Shown here piece after piece: positions 47,042 through 60,082 of a DNA stretch of 64,000 nucleotides. A model generated the notes under the pieces. It ran no database searches and was not told where the DNA came from. It saw only the letters and a list, made by a program, of their open reading frames with translations. This stretch comes from Paramacrobiotus metropolitanus (Eukaryota; Tardigrada; Eutardigrada; Parachela; Macrobiotidae). The position numbers and the translations under genes were made by a program. The number at the start of each line of letters is the position of its first letter. Position 1 is the first letter of the stretch. The stretch lies in NCBI RefSeq assembly GCF_019649055.1, contig NW_026570297.1, positions 124,001-188,000 of the forward strand, written 5' to 3'.

Positions 47042-50000
47042 TTAAAAAAGGTTGTAGGATACTGTCCGTCTTTCTTTAGGGTTGTAGTAATCATATACTG
47101 CAACGCTCTGATCTTTGAGGTCCTTCACTTTATAAATCCTGTACATGGCTAGCTTAAAACACGTTGGCAATTGCTCCAGCTGGAAGAAAATAAAGTCATT
47201 ACCAAACCTTATAAAACAACACCAGGCTGCAGAATTCCTAACAGGAGTAGCTCTTGCCATATGAACATTTTTACATTTGCTGTATACGCACCTGATCAAA
47301 GTATAGATTTAACTTTGTCTCCCTGTTTTCCATTTCAGTTTTCCGCAGAGTGGGAACAGTTTTGACCAGCCTGCGAATCTCATCTTCATCAAACTGGTAA
47401 CCGGAAAGGGAATTTACCTCGATGACGGCCATGCTACTTTGGCCTTCGCGAATATATCTGCAAGAGAAGTAGGATAAGCGCTGTTGTTAGAGCGCGAAAA
47501 AATTCCACGAAATATTGTTAGTTTTACCTGCTGCAGATACCCATTCTCAAATCAGCTGTGGAAGTTGTCTTGGTAATGTTAAGATCAAACGCAACATCCT
47601 CAGCTGGTTTGGCGACATTGTATGTCCAGCTTAAGTACGCTATCGCGACACCTTTTCCTTGAGCCATTAAATTCATCTCTACTGGTTTGCTTTGCAGCTC
47701 CATCGTCTGCAGGACGACAGAAGTGTCCGGAGTAAGAGTTAGGCTTTGTTTATTTTGGCCATAGCCGAGTTCGATCTGCATCGATGGTGGATTAATAAAA
47801 GCTTTGGCAAATTTTGCAAGAGCGGACAGCCCGACAACAGTATCCTGCAATCACGAATTTATTGTGTTACTGCGTAAACAATCCAGTTAATCTAATACGT
47901 ATAAATTAAATTCAAGTTGTGCTATTTCATTTCGACACATGTACTGTTAATCTTTACATATAGAAATTAGGGAAACTCACTTTTGAGGTCACGCAAGAAC
48001 TCTGAATATTTTGGAGCCTGGTGATCGCGCATATGATCGTGTATACGTACAGTATTATCGCGAAGGCATTTTTTCTCAGGGAAAAATTAAAGTTTGAGCT
48101 CACATCTTCACATCAAATTAACATATGTATCACACATTTTACCGCTCGGACATAACCGCCGGCCTATGGATAGCGTTGAAAAGTGCTGAAGACCAGTTTT
48201 CCATAACATTTAGCAAATTTACCAAAGGTGCACGTGGTCACCGGCTAGTAGGCTACGCGTGTATGTCGCATTCTTCATTCTTGCTACATACCTAGTTACG
48301 AGTATCTGTCGATGTGGCTTTTAAAATTTCCATTGTTGTACTACCTTTACAAGATCTAATTAGCGTGAACGTTTGCCGCGTAATTACGAGTACTGCACCG
48401 GTACCTGTGTCGAAACAAATCCCCCTTCAGCATTTTGTTTGGAGATTAGCCACGAAACTATAGGAAGGCAGGATGAGAACTTGTTGTTAGCCAAGAATGC
48501 CAGTAGAGCATAGTCGGTAGCTTCGACATCTTTGGCATTGGTTGGATACGAGTGTTCAGCGTCAGCCCCCTGGTCGGAGAGTGAAGCAACAGTTGCCCAG
48601 TACGCGGCCGAAGTATTCTTAATCATTCTCTGCTCCAGCAAGTCCAGAGCAGTCGCGCTCTTTGCGCTCTGAGACTTCACCAGTGCGTAAGCCGTGATGG
48701 CCAAGGTGTACGAATCGTTTGCTATTGTGGAGAGCTCTGATTCCAGAAACACGACGGTTTTATCTTTTGAAGAAACCAGCTGACCCCAGAATTTATCGTG
48801 GGACTGTTGATACTGCAAGAGTGAGAGAAGAGTGAATGCTGTCAAAGCAACACCGGAGGATGCTCCTCCTTGGTGCTGCTTGTCGATGACCTTTCCGTTC
48901 TCCTCAAAAGAACCATCATCCTCTTTTTGGTGGCTTATTAGTTATTAGAAAGCGCACAGCAGATTCAATAACATTATCTTCGATAATCGGGACAAATTCC
49001 GTTGCTTCCAAAAATACTCGGGCAACGTAGGCGGTGAGCCATGTTGAGCCAATTGGATCAGAATTCCCCCAAGCACTATACGAATCATCGGTATGCCGGT
49101 AAGTCAATTCTCGTTGATATCCCAGTTGAATGTTGGATATCAGTTTTGATTTCTGGGGCTCGGCAAGTTGATTGAGTTGTTTCAAATATTTTGCTACTAC
49201 AAGATTCGGTGTCGTTGTGGCCATGTTCTGTTCGCCGCATCCAAAAGGCAGTCGAATTAATTTATCCAGATTATTCATAGCTGCACCTAAGATATCTCCG
49301 ATAACGCGAACCTCCACTTTGTCTGATCCGACAACTTTTCCAACCGGGTCGGAGGGCAATGTCAGCGGGATATTAAGATTCGATGACTGGCGGAGGTCAA
49401 TAAAAACTGGTCGGCTATAATATTGCTTCACGCCTTCCGGTTTGACTGGAAGCGACTTTTCCAACTGATCTGCGGCAAACACAGATTGTACAGTCACCTT
49501 CAGAACCAAGCCTCCGATTTGTTTCGGAATTATGGCGAATGCAGCCGTCACTCCTTCATTGCGTTTAGCAACGATGTTCTTGTTCAGGTGCACCGTTGTG
49601 TTATCAGGATTGCGTACTTCTAACTGAACTCGGACATCTTGTTGTTGGGACATGTAGTTGAAGACAAGGACTTCCACAGTTAAGTTTTCGTACCGCACTA
49701 TGCTGAAGGGCAAATTTAGGACAGCGAAAAAGGATTGGAAAACCTTAAGTTACAATAAAATTAATAGTCAGTAACTTAATGCATATCCTCAAACTGACGT
49801 GCACCACGAATACGCCTAGTGCCTACTTTAGCCGGAATGGACGTCAATCCCAGTCCACTGGTATTGCTGAGGCTGATGGCGGTTATTTTCCAGGTAGTTA
49901 CCGAATCCGGAACTTTGGATTGTATTTCCGCAAAACCTTCGGGGCTACAAAGAAAAGTTCGGTTATGGGATAACTGCTCTTCCATTTCACTGCAGTGTCA

Positions 50001-53000
50001 AAACCCATAATTTGTTGATGCAGCACGTTTAACACTTACTTGGACATTGCTGTTTCGAAAAGGAAACTCTGTCTAAAGTCTTTTCGACTCTGGGTGGGCG
50101 ATTGCAGGCTTTCGGCTGGTATTTCCGTGCTGGCGCTAGAGCCAGCAACTGAAGTCACCTCAACGGTCTCCGTTGTTGTTAATGATTCCGATTCCGGCGG
50201 AGAGGTGTCCTCACCTGCAGCAGCCGTTACGCTTTCTCCTTCGAAGCCCATCCACTCCCCCTCACTTGCAACCATAGTGGGTCCTCTTCTGATGACGGAA
50301 GGTGTTCACTGGTCATTATGAACTGTCCAGGATACATGTTCTGAAAGTGCAGCTTGCGGGGGTTAATAAGACGCACTGAAGCAAAAACTTCAAAGTTACC
50401 TCAAAGAAGTCTTTGACGGAGTACATGTCTGTTGGAGGCAATTTCGCTTTGCCAATAGCCGCAGTTACCTGCAAAAAATCGTGAAAAATTTGACATGAAA
50501 TTTATTACTTTGCACTTGCGTAAACCGGTGCACTCATTGCATTCGTTTGATCGTTCTGTTGTAATTTAAATGGTAACATACTTCGTTCCATGAAAGGTCA
50601 TTTTCTGTTTTCATCAACAGCAGACTTTAGTCCATAGCAAGAAAGGCTACAAATGATGATGGGCTGGTTTTGGCTTTGTACAGCGCTTCTTCACCGGGTT
50701 GAGCGTACGCTAATCCACTTTTTGCTTCCACAGAAACTGCGACCTATACCGCACAGTGCACACAATTAAACCTTAACAGTTTTTGTGTTTCTTTCCTTAT
50801 TTTGCCACTAAGTATGATTTAACCAATAAAGTTCAACATTAAACCTGATGGTGAGAGCTGCATAAGTACAGTACTTCCACCAGCGTTCTATTACGTGATC
50901 TGAAAACACGTTTGTACCTCAGTTTTAGTCGCGCGTGTGTCAAGTGAAAACCAGTGAATCTTTCCAACAACTTCACCGTCATCACGAATATACTCGTAAT
51001 AGACCGATAGAAGGCCGTCAGGACCCATTGCCTCCATCAAAGGCACGGAAATCACGATATATGAACCAGGTTCCGAGGTTGAATTACTCCACAGAAAACT
51101 GTCGTTCGACTTTGATTGGACCTAGACAAATTTTGTGCTGGGCTGGTTTTGGTTTCGATTGTCATGTGACTAAAATGTGACCCAAAGAAAAACTAACGGA
51201 AAAATGTGTACAAGAATACCAAAAACTGTACTATTTCGTCAGTTCTAGTTGTCAAGTTAATTCCGAACGCTGCCGTTTTCCCGCTTTGAAGTTCTGCGGA
51301 AAGTTGTTTGATGTCCAAAAAACTGCCGCTTGAGGATTCTCTTCCTTTAACCGTTACTTCCTTTTCCGCATCAGTGTATTTTATAGTAAGGCTGATTCTG
51401 CGGGCATTTTTTGTCGTTGGGATGCGCACATCGACGAGACCATTTGCTGGGACTTTAAGACCGAAAACTTGGTCAAACTGTGAACCATTGTTGACAACGA
51501 TTTTTTCTCCAGAACTTCCACGTTTATCATAAAATGAATACTGGATACGGATTTCCTTTGTGCTTGGGGGAAGCGGTCGTCCATCCAAGTCGCTAATGCG
51601 GATGCGAAATTGATAATCTTGTCCAGGCAAAACTTGTCGGCGCTATCCAATAAATCCACTTTATACGCTTTATTGCTGACGGAAACGTAGCCAACGGCAA
51701 TCTTTGATTGACCTGTTAATGCTTCTGTGAAGTTGACCTTGACTTCCAGCTTGGCATCCTCACCGTAGCTTTCATCGGAGCTAACGGCGGAATCAATCGG
51801 CAGAGTAACAATAGATCGTCCGTTAAAATCCTGTAGAATACATGGGACAACAATACAGAGATCGGCAAAGGTCAATCGTTTGCATGTCTGTGTAAGGCTG
51901 CCTCATCTGTTAAAACCGGTTTCAGCTACTTTTATAACAATGAATGTTCACATACCGCGATTGATGAGCTTTGGTTTACAGCATTTTCCGAATAAGTTTT
52001 CTTCCAGGTTGCTTCCACTTTGCCCTTTACAGGTTCACCGAATGTGTAACTAAAAACGTGAGTGAAAATAAATGCTCAGAAATTGCATATACCTCATGCC
52101 CAAGATGCCCGAGATTTTTTTCTTACTTTGCTTCAACGAAAAATGTCAAAGTAGAATCGGCAGGGGTCATAAAATTTGGCAGTGACACTATTTTCACATC
52201 AAACCTTGGCAAAACTGCAAGTACACACGCACAAAGTGTACGACAGACGATTCTGTTACAAAATTAACGCAAATATGCTGCACTTACCGTACTCATCAAC
52301 GGAAAACTGCTTAGTCCCAAGAATTTCTTGTGAATCCGATGCGCGCACCTCGATGGTCCAGGCACCCAGAAGTGGGTCCGATGACAGCAAGAAATCACCA
52401 GCAAAATACTCCTTCACTAAAATTCCAAACCATCACGTTGCAAAATTCACCATGCGAAAGCGTGATCAACACTGGAAGTGATCGATGAATGTTGTTACCA
52501 TTGGGGCATAACCTTTAATAAGTATCGTAGTACAAGTACAAACTTAGTACCAAAGCAGAACGTCATTATAACAGAAAAACCTCCTCTATGCTATCCTGAT
52601 AGGGGAGCGTACCCATTACACAAATCGCGTTTCGCCGTTGTATTTGCATAGATATCCGCTGCTTAAAAAACTCTTTCGCTCGCTTACCATTGGGATCCGT
52701 CGCGTTAGTGTACTGTTTAACAACATTGTTTTGAGGATCCTGTGCGAAGAGTCAATCAGTAAATTGCAAATATCGAAATTTTCAGTTAACTGCAAAATTA
52801 TCGTACCATTATCTGCACGGTGAGCGGAATGCCAATAGGCAAAACCTGTTGGTTCACAGTGACAATACGGAACCGCATACTATCTTTGGCTTTGTATAAT
52901 GGCTGGTTAGTCTGGATAAAGGCCAACCGTTTGTTGGTTGTTTCAGTTTGCTCACGCACGTATACTGGCCAGTCGTAAGTTGTATAAAATCGGCCATTTA

Positions 53001-53557
53001 AACTAGTCCCGTTAATTGACAGTTGCAATTCGTTTCCAGTTCCGGGATATTTTGATAAATCAGGGATTTGGTAACAAAATCGATAACATTATCAACGCTT
53101 GTCATAGTGAGGGCAGATTCAAGTAATATGTTGTCGAGTCAACTTAGCACCTTTTCGTTCAGTGAGTTATACGCTAAGCGGATACAACTCACCGCAAAAA
53201 AATAAAGAAGTGCCAAATGGACTCGACAACACAATACTTATATGTGCATAATTTTTCGTAAACCGACAAACTCACACTTAATTCCAATTTGCTCAGCGTA
53301 TCTGATTTGATTTCGAAGGATTTTAGCGATGCGAATTTATCCGGTCCCACATCCTGCCACATATCCAAACCGGATGGTCGCAGATTGATATCCACATTGA
53401 TGTCCGATCTGGCACTGCGGCACATTATGGAAACAGGAAACGTGCTATTGGAATGTAAGGTTTTGGGCCCGATAATAAGGTAATTCATCCATCCCTCATC
53501 GACACTCACGGTGTAGCCGACGGAGATGGCCAATACCAGCAAAAATTTCAAAAGCAT
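47042..53557 (-). pseudogene. Thioester-containing protein D, pseudogene with six or more lesions
   Basis: Fourth TEP copy, aligned exon by exon with A-C. It starts MLLKFLLVLAISVGYTVS and its last codon is the stop at 47044-47042. GCGEQNM (49242-49222) and GKVIDKQHQGG remain. Lesions: exon 2 acceptor AG changed to AA (53069-53068); one base missing near 51626-51632, just before PGQDYQFRIRISD; TAA at 50629-50627 where paralogues have GAA (Glu in AVDESLLL); a frame change in the linker at about 50280-50225; thioester-exon acceptor AG changed to AA (49751-49750); a 7-bp tandem duplication TTATTAG at 48935-48948 that shifts frame inside the thioester domain. Most other splice sites and exons are preserved, so inactivation seems recent. 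Like C, it lacks the intron before NGLVDV. Confidence 0.85.
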
Positions 53558-55176
53558 CGTGAATTACTCTAGCTTTAAAAATTGTGTAATCATCAAAAAA
53601 TTAATGGTACTGGACTCTCATATCAGCAAGATTATAACAGAAAATAAGGAATGGCTTGGAAATGTGATTACTAGGTTAATTATGAGCAGCAGCCGCGAAA
53701 TCTCATCCGCCATTAATAACGCATAATTTTTGCTTTGATTGAATTATATAAACTTGCTAAATTGTGCAAAGCCACCAAAACCGTCTGATCAGCCAAGAAG
53801 CCGGAGGGTGGTATGAAAAGTGCCCCAAAATTAAGGAAAGACCGGCCGGTTCTTAAGCTTTAACTGAAATAGTTGCTGAACTACGTACATGTGTCTGCAT
53901 ATCTGTCTGCAACCTCAAAGAATATTAATATGTATACGTGGTATTCGTGCCACAGGAAAACGGTAAGGAATACAGCAACCAGGATAATCGAATGAGTAAC
54001 TGAGAATTTGCGAATGCGCACTGGTTTACAAACCTGTCAGATCATGGTTCCACAAGTGGCAGTGCCATGTTCCGGGAAAGATCTTAAAATACGTCAGCAT
54101 CATTTGCCTGCCCTTTAGCGTAAGACAATAGTTTTTCTTGGTCGTGCCCGTTTTTTATATTCGCGATTGGCTGCATGTTACCTATCCGTATAATTTCTAT
54201 CGACATATTATTACAATTTCTGTTTATCTAATTTCTTGTGGTCATTTTGTTTTGTGAGAACTGTCAACATATTATTTGTAGATTCCATATATACAGTAAT
54301 TACTACGGAGGTCCAACTGGAACTGCCTGGCTTCATACACTCTCCCATTTTTGAAAGATGACAATAATAATGTTTGTTTGACCGTCAAACAGATCTACGG
54401 TAGATACTGAAATTACCAGTATTCGATGGTATACGAGCTCGTTACACTGAAGAGGATTTATGTTAGATTGTACTGTGTAATTTTGTATGCAGCTTGCATG
54501 GTTCACGTTGCTAATCCAGCATGCGAGAGCTCTATGAATAAGGTATTTCAAATCGACAATTAAAACAAATTATTGTCTGTCACATACAGATAAACAAACA
54601 TGCGCATAACTGCAATACTCCTTAAAATATGCTAGCAACTAAATCATTGGTAGTTGGGTTGCGGGATAATAAATTGTTGCCTGCACATCCTGTGTGTGTG
54701 AGCTACGGTAGATGTACATACTGGAGTAGCCTAGCAGAATGAAATCTATGTGAATAAAAGCGTCCATACAGTACTTACTTCCACAGTTTCAGTACTTACG
54801 AAGGTGAATTACTGTTAAATTATTGTTCATCAGACGCGTATGTGGATAAATTTACTAATATAGCAATACAAGTACGTATTTTTATATGCTTGTATAATTG
54901 TATTATTTATTTTGGCAATTACTCCAAATTTGTGATAATTGTACAAAAGATCTATTACGAAATCATTAACAACAACCAGGCTGTATACAAGGAACGGTTA
55001 TCAATGAAATTATGAAAAACAAACAAAAGAATGATGCATTCCTGATTTGTCAATGTATGTGATAATGGGTTAACATGGAAAAAGGTACCATTACTGCAGC
55101 TGCACAATTTATTGTGAAACGAAGAGCAGGAATAAATATGTACATTTCCAGGGAAAACAATTTATTTTTCCATAAC
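53558..55176 (+). other. Intergenic region upstream of TEP D
   Basis: 1.6 kb with no gene supported on either strand. On -, a TATA-like TATATAAT at about 53743-53750 lies 190 bp before the TEP D ATG. A TTTATT at about 55160 (AATAAA on -) can act as poly(A) signal for the small gene ending at 55177. Confidence 0.4.
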
Positions 55177-55530
55177 TCAGTAGTAAGACTTGGAGGGAAG
55201 AGGCAGTCGTAGCGTTACTTCAAAGAGAATCTTGAAACTTAAAACCAACAGCAAGGCCACAACACATCCCAGAACAATGACCTGAATGAAGGCCAACGAG
55301 GAGCTCTCCTTGGAGGAATCTCCGCGTTGTCCGCCTGAAGAACCGGTGGACGGGGAAGAGGAGTTGTTGGTATTTGTCACTACCAGTTGTGTACTGGACG
55401 ACACCAATTTGCGGATCATTACGGGGAGGTTTTCGGGTTTCCGGTGTTGCGCTAATCCCGCCGCGAGTGGTGTCAATTCGCAGCATAACAATGCCAGGAA
55501 TAAAGGAGACAAAGCGGTTGTTGTATGCAT
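55177..55530 (-). CDS. Small predicted type I membrane protein, 117 aa
   Basis: A single-exon ORF from ATG 55530 to the stop at 55177. I do not recognise a family. It has a signal peptide (MHTTTALSPLFLALLCCEL, cleavage probably near residue 25), a luminal or extracellular part with a Ser/Thr/Asn/Gly-rich stretch (about residues 49-75, NSS motif) that could be O-glycosylated, one hydrophobic helix (about 80-103, FIQVIVLGCVVALLLVLSF) and a short tail ending SKSYY. An AATAAA on - lies within 20 bp of the stop. The ordered topology and the poly(A) signal support a real gene. Another overlapping - frame ORF at 55220-55558 is a shadow. Confidence 0.55.
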   Translation of the reverse strand: MHTTTALSPLFLALLCCELTPLAAGLAQHRKPENLPVMIRKLVSSSTQLVVTNTNNSSSPSTGSSGGQRGDSSKESSSLAFIQVIVLGCVVALLLVLSFKILFEVTLRLPLPSKSYY

Positions 55531-58270
55531 CGATTAGAATAGTCGTATAAAAACACAACGCTAACTGACAAATTCCATCATGATTTTTTATGGTTAAAGT
55601 GAGAGCAAAATTATAGGAGTGCCAAGAAATTTCACGGCTGCAGCATTGGCAAATAAAATCCCATTAAATGCCGGAATGCACAGCCGAACACAACCGGATC
55701 GCGGCAGCACGCCGGAATGATATCAAACCGTCACACGATACAGTATGAGGAAGAAAAGATCACAGATCAGCGTCAGCTCTAATTACCACTTTATTAACCA
55801 CACATCTTTCGCGCATATGTTAACCAGCACGCATGTATACAGTGAGATTTTAAAAATAACCGTCTACAACGACGCGATGAGCACACCGACTAAGAACATC
55901 CCGCAAAGTGGTAATGTGTGAGAAGTGAGCCCAATGAGAGATGCTGAAAGCATGATCACTACTCTAGAGTAGTACGGTACAGGGGTTGGCGCTGTGACAT
56001 TCAACATTTACCGGTACTGATGCGCCAGCCGGGGATTTTTATAGGAATGCGGTAATAAAAAATTACAGCTTATGACCGCGCCGCGATCATCCAGCATCTG
56101 CCAGGCTAAGTTTTCCCAGTCGCGGTTGACTGCGCGGTATAAGTGGAGAATGACCGCGGACGTCGATGCCCAGAAGAGTGTGTATTTTAGGAAAGCTGGT
56201 ATTGTATTTGGCCCGTCGAGCTCAAGAGACGCTGGCAATGTCATTGAAGGTTTGACGAGCAAATGATACGATGTATAAAGGAAATGATGTGCAGTGCTAA
56301 AAATGGAGACGACATTATTGTGCTGTACTATGCATGAGCGATTGTCTCTTTTATTCTTCGTGGCAGATAAGCGTTCTTTTGATGCTTGACTGGATAGTCA
56401 TGCCATGAAAAAGGTAGCTGTTGTTTTGACAGTCGGAAGTGTGGACGGACGTCCGCTGCGTATTAGGCGAATGCAGGGCGCTATTTGTTGCTACTGACAC
56501 ATTTGGCATTTACTTATTGTAAACGGTGCTTCTACAATTCTACTCTAAGTGCAAAAAGCGGGAAGGGCTGATTGCAAACCGTCAATATATTACATGGGTA
56601 GGGTTATGTTGACCTTTGTTATTAAAATTACCATATTATGGCTGTGCACTGGGTTACTGTGTGATCGATATCATTTGCATAAAACAATGTCAGGTTGCGG
56701 CCTTGTGATAACTTAATCAACGGAGTATCGATCGTTGATAATTGTGCCAAGCCCGTTAAAAATTAATGTGCGATCTGAATTTATCAGATCAATAACAGTC
56801 ATCAGGCAAACCCTTATAATGTTATGCATTTCGTCTTGTCACGTTCCATAAACATTATTTCCTGCAGATGATCATAATTCGTAGTTTATAATCACCTCCC
56901 ACACCTGCAGTTTTTAAACGGGTGAATCATGAATGGGTAATTGGGTATCGACTCGCGCAGGCTAATTCAAATGTCACCTGCTGATTGGTCTTTGACAAAC
57001 CGAAACTGCACCTATACGAGACGTTACCCATACTTCTGTGAGTGCTGTCGATGACTGTTTGACTGGAACACTGCCGAACGCTTTATGCCCGATCCACCAG
57101 CAATCGCCTTACTACAGTATAACCTTGCATGTGGGCTGCAGCCAGGTTGTAAGGGAACTGGTTGCGCTGTCTGTATAGGAATTTTGCATCCTGAAGTTCG
57201 TCTGGCACTACATCGTCAGGGAACAATGCTAGCGGGTTAGGCCTTTGGATTTCAATTTAGAACGCATTGACGTAGACAGGCAGGTGTAAGCAAGGTCACT
57301 GCATTCGGGCATCGTGTGCACACAGGGCGTATACTTCTCCACTTTAGTCATCGCCAAACCGAAGGAAACAATGAAACGAGTTTTAGAAACAGACATCTAC
57401 ATCTACTAATGATACAGACATCTATCTACATAGCCACCTGGATGGGGCAGAAAGAATTCGCTCGTCGGAAAGAACAAGAAGAGCGGAAAAATGGAAAAGC
57501 ACTATTCGCGCATTCTCTCCCATAAAGCAAAGTGCATCTGAATCGTTATAAATTCAGCATTTTCCGTAATCGAGTGTGTATATACCGTATTGCATGCACA
57601 CAATACTTTGCGAATTTGTGCAGTTTCCGGCTTTGCGCGTCTTGGGTACAAATAAAATATGCACTTTATGCGGAACACATAATGTGTTACATTATGTACA
57701 TGTCGAAATTCTGCACATGTTAAGTATTTTCGTACTCACTGTACTTGAAATTCTTCCTAGTTTTGCTAAAATTTCTTAAAAATACACATAATTATATATT
57801 ATGTCAGTATAATCAGAAGTGGGATGGACAGACATTAAAAAACAAAAATTATTTAAATGAGAAAACAGTTAAAGCGAAATCTGAACCTTTAAATCTGGTA
57901 CATGTACATATTACTCAGTTTTCTGTTAGCTTTGCCTCATGGCCCTGTTTACGGCACTGCAGATTTTTTGCCGTCAAACGAGACATAACTCAACTTCCGT
58001 AAATTAATTTTCTCCATTGGCTCTGTGACTCTTTGGTTTTGTTTGTCTTTATCGTTAACCAAAAAAAGTGCGAAATCGTACTTGCTTTTGAATTCTGGAA
58101 TACGTACATTTTGCAGACAACATGGTTCTGCGACGATCATTTTATTGGATTCGCTAGAATGCCGATGTCACTGTCGACCTTAGTTTTTTTGTCTGTACAT
58201 GAACGTTGAGTTCGGTTTACGTAAGAAAGACCCAAAACTCCAGCCAGCTCGTATGTGAGATTAGTCAGTT
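55531..58270 (+). other. Intergenic region between the small membrane protein and the astacin
   Basis: No gene is recognised. The best ORF is 84 codons on - (56262-56008, with WENLAWQMLDDRGAVI); it has an ATG but no family match, so I leave it uncalled. AATAAA on - at about 58140-58145 is a candidate poly(A) signal for the astacin, whose stop is at 58271. Confidence 0.4.
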
Positions 58271-60082
58271 TTAATTTTGTTGCGCATCGGGTGCAGTCGG
58301 CGCAGGATACATGAGATCGAGTTTGGCAATGTCCACTGGACTAAGTCCGCGTCGCTGCCCGATGGGTGTGTCGTGATGGGGCTCCTTAGGTCGGATGGTC
58401 CATTCGCTGCGGTCAATGGCAAAGTCGTACTTGCCGTAATGCATCAGCGAATCATAGTCGTATGGCTGATCAAAATGTGTTATCTCGTCGTCGGTGTAAA
58501 ACGCAAAGTTGTGTTGTTGATCTACAAAATGTCGGCTCTTATCAGCACACTGCAAATAATTAATAATTGTGTTCGTACTTTTGTGGATATTGTCCCAGTT
58601 GATTTCCACATGATCGTTACGATCGGTGCGAGATTGTTCGTGCCATAAACCTGCGGTCAAAACAATCAGCTAAAAACGTGGTGGAAAGCATTTCGTTTGA
58701 GAATCCAAGATACCCCCAACAATTGTCTGACCTTGCGCATTCATTTGGTGTACTCTACGATAAGTTAAGCCTAAAGGTCGTTGCTTAATGCTTACCGATA
58801 GCGTGGAGGAACTCATGTTCGATGATACCGTGGTGCATGCAGTCTGTCAGAAAAATCAAGTTACTACCAGAATTCTTTGCGAATAGCGGTAAATGCATGG
58901 AAAGCTATGACGTACGGGGATCGCCTTGATTGACCGCCACTTCCAGATTGAGCGTCTGCTGACCGCCGATAACACCGACGTAGCTCCAGCATCTGTTTAT
59001 AAAAAACGCTATCAGTACGCAAAGGTACGTATAACAACCGATTGTATATAAATAACGTGATTAGTTGATTAGTAATGGCCTTACCCTGTGTTGGGTCCAC
59101 CGCGAGCTACAAATACGGAGTTCTCATGTTGATCCTCCTTGTGAACCAGGAACAGTCCAGCAGTTATGTTGTTGATTTCCTCGATGGCGCGCTCAATTTG
59201 CGCGACCTCTGACTCGGCTGCAAAAGAACAAACATACGAGTATCAAAGCTGAAACAACAGCAGTGACAAAAATATTCTTTGTTCAACGAACAATGTAATC
59301 TATCATTGTGTTGGACAAACTACACGACTTTTTATCATTTGAAATTTCGAATGATGTACTTACAAACACTACGTATTACCGATAATTTTGAGAGGCTTGA
59401 TACCTCATTCATTGTGTTTATTTCAATATGGTAAAAATTTTAATTAAATTCATTCCCAATACATTTCCAAAACATTCCCAAAATAAAAAGAAGGTGTCAA
59501 ATTTTCTCCTTCTGTACAAAATTTTCTGCTACCGTAGGACAGACTGGGCTTGCGAGATACTGAGTAATAACTTAAGGTCGAGCTGGGAACGGGACTTACT
59601 GAAGCGCTCGGAGATAACGTAAGGGACCACGCCATTGGCCCATCGGCCTAACATGTCCAATACCGCGTTTCGAGGATAGTCGCGGATGGAATATCCCTTC
59701 TATAAGTAGCACTTGCTTGTTACTGTCGAATTCGACAATATTAAATTTTATGCATCAAACCAATAGCGGCAGAGCGACAAGTATATCGTTTATAAGATTT
59801 ACTAACATACCGATCAAATTATATTTTAATCGTATGAGTATACGGACTTAGTGTAAAAATATTCCTTTACGTAGGCTTTGAGAATCTTACCTGGGAGCCA
59901 CTTGTGACTCGCTTCTCGATGGGAAATCCGGCAATATCACCCTCGAACATCTCCGGAGCAGCGACAATATCGTATTCGCCGGAGCCGGAATCCAGTCCCG
60001 CAACCGGAGCAGCCGTGGCATGGTGGAAGTACAAGCCTACGCCGGCCATGACGGCCAAAAGTACCGCACTACTCCGATGCAT
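58271..60082 (-). CDS. Astacin-family zinc metalloprotease, six exons, 309 aa
   Basis: Secreted M12A peptidase. Exons on -: 60082-59891, 59699-59600, 59217-59085, 58992-58916, 58843-58796 and 58650-58271. Phases agree and give 309 codons plus stop. Signal peptide MHRSSAVLLAVMAGVGLYF, then a pro-region containing the acidic EMFEGDIAG, whose Asp probably acts as the aspartate switch. FPIEKR precedes the mature domain: RWANGVVPYVISERF, CWSYVGVIGG, then HEFLHAIG joined across a splice to LWHEQSRTDRND, giving HExxHxxGxxHExxRxDR. YDYDSLMHYG supplies the Met-turn and the zinc-binding Tyr. Length and order are normal for a minimal astacin, with no EGF, CUB or ShK tail. Catalytic residues appear complete, so an active protease is expected. 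Confidence 0.9.

Noticed and set aside
56008-56262. 84-codon - strand ORF
   Set aside because: No family match and no supporting features. It could be an exon of an unknown gene, but the evidence is too thin.
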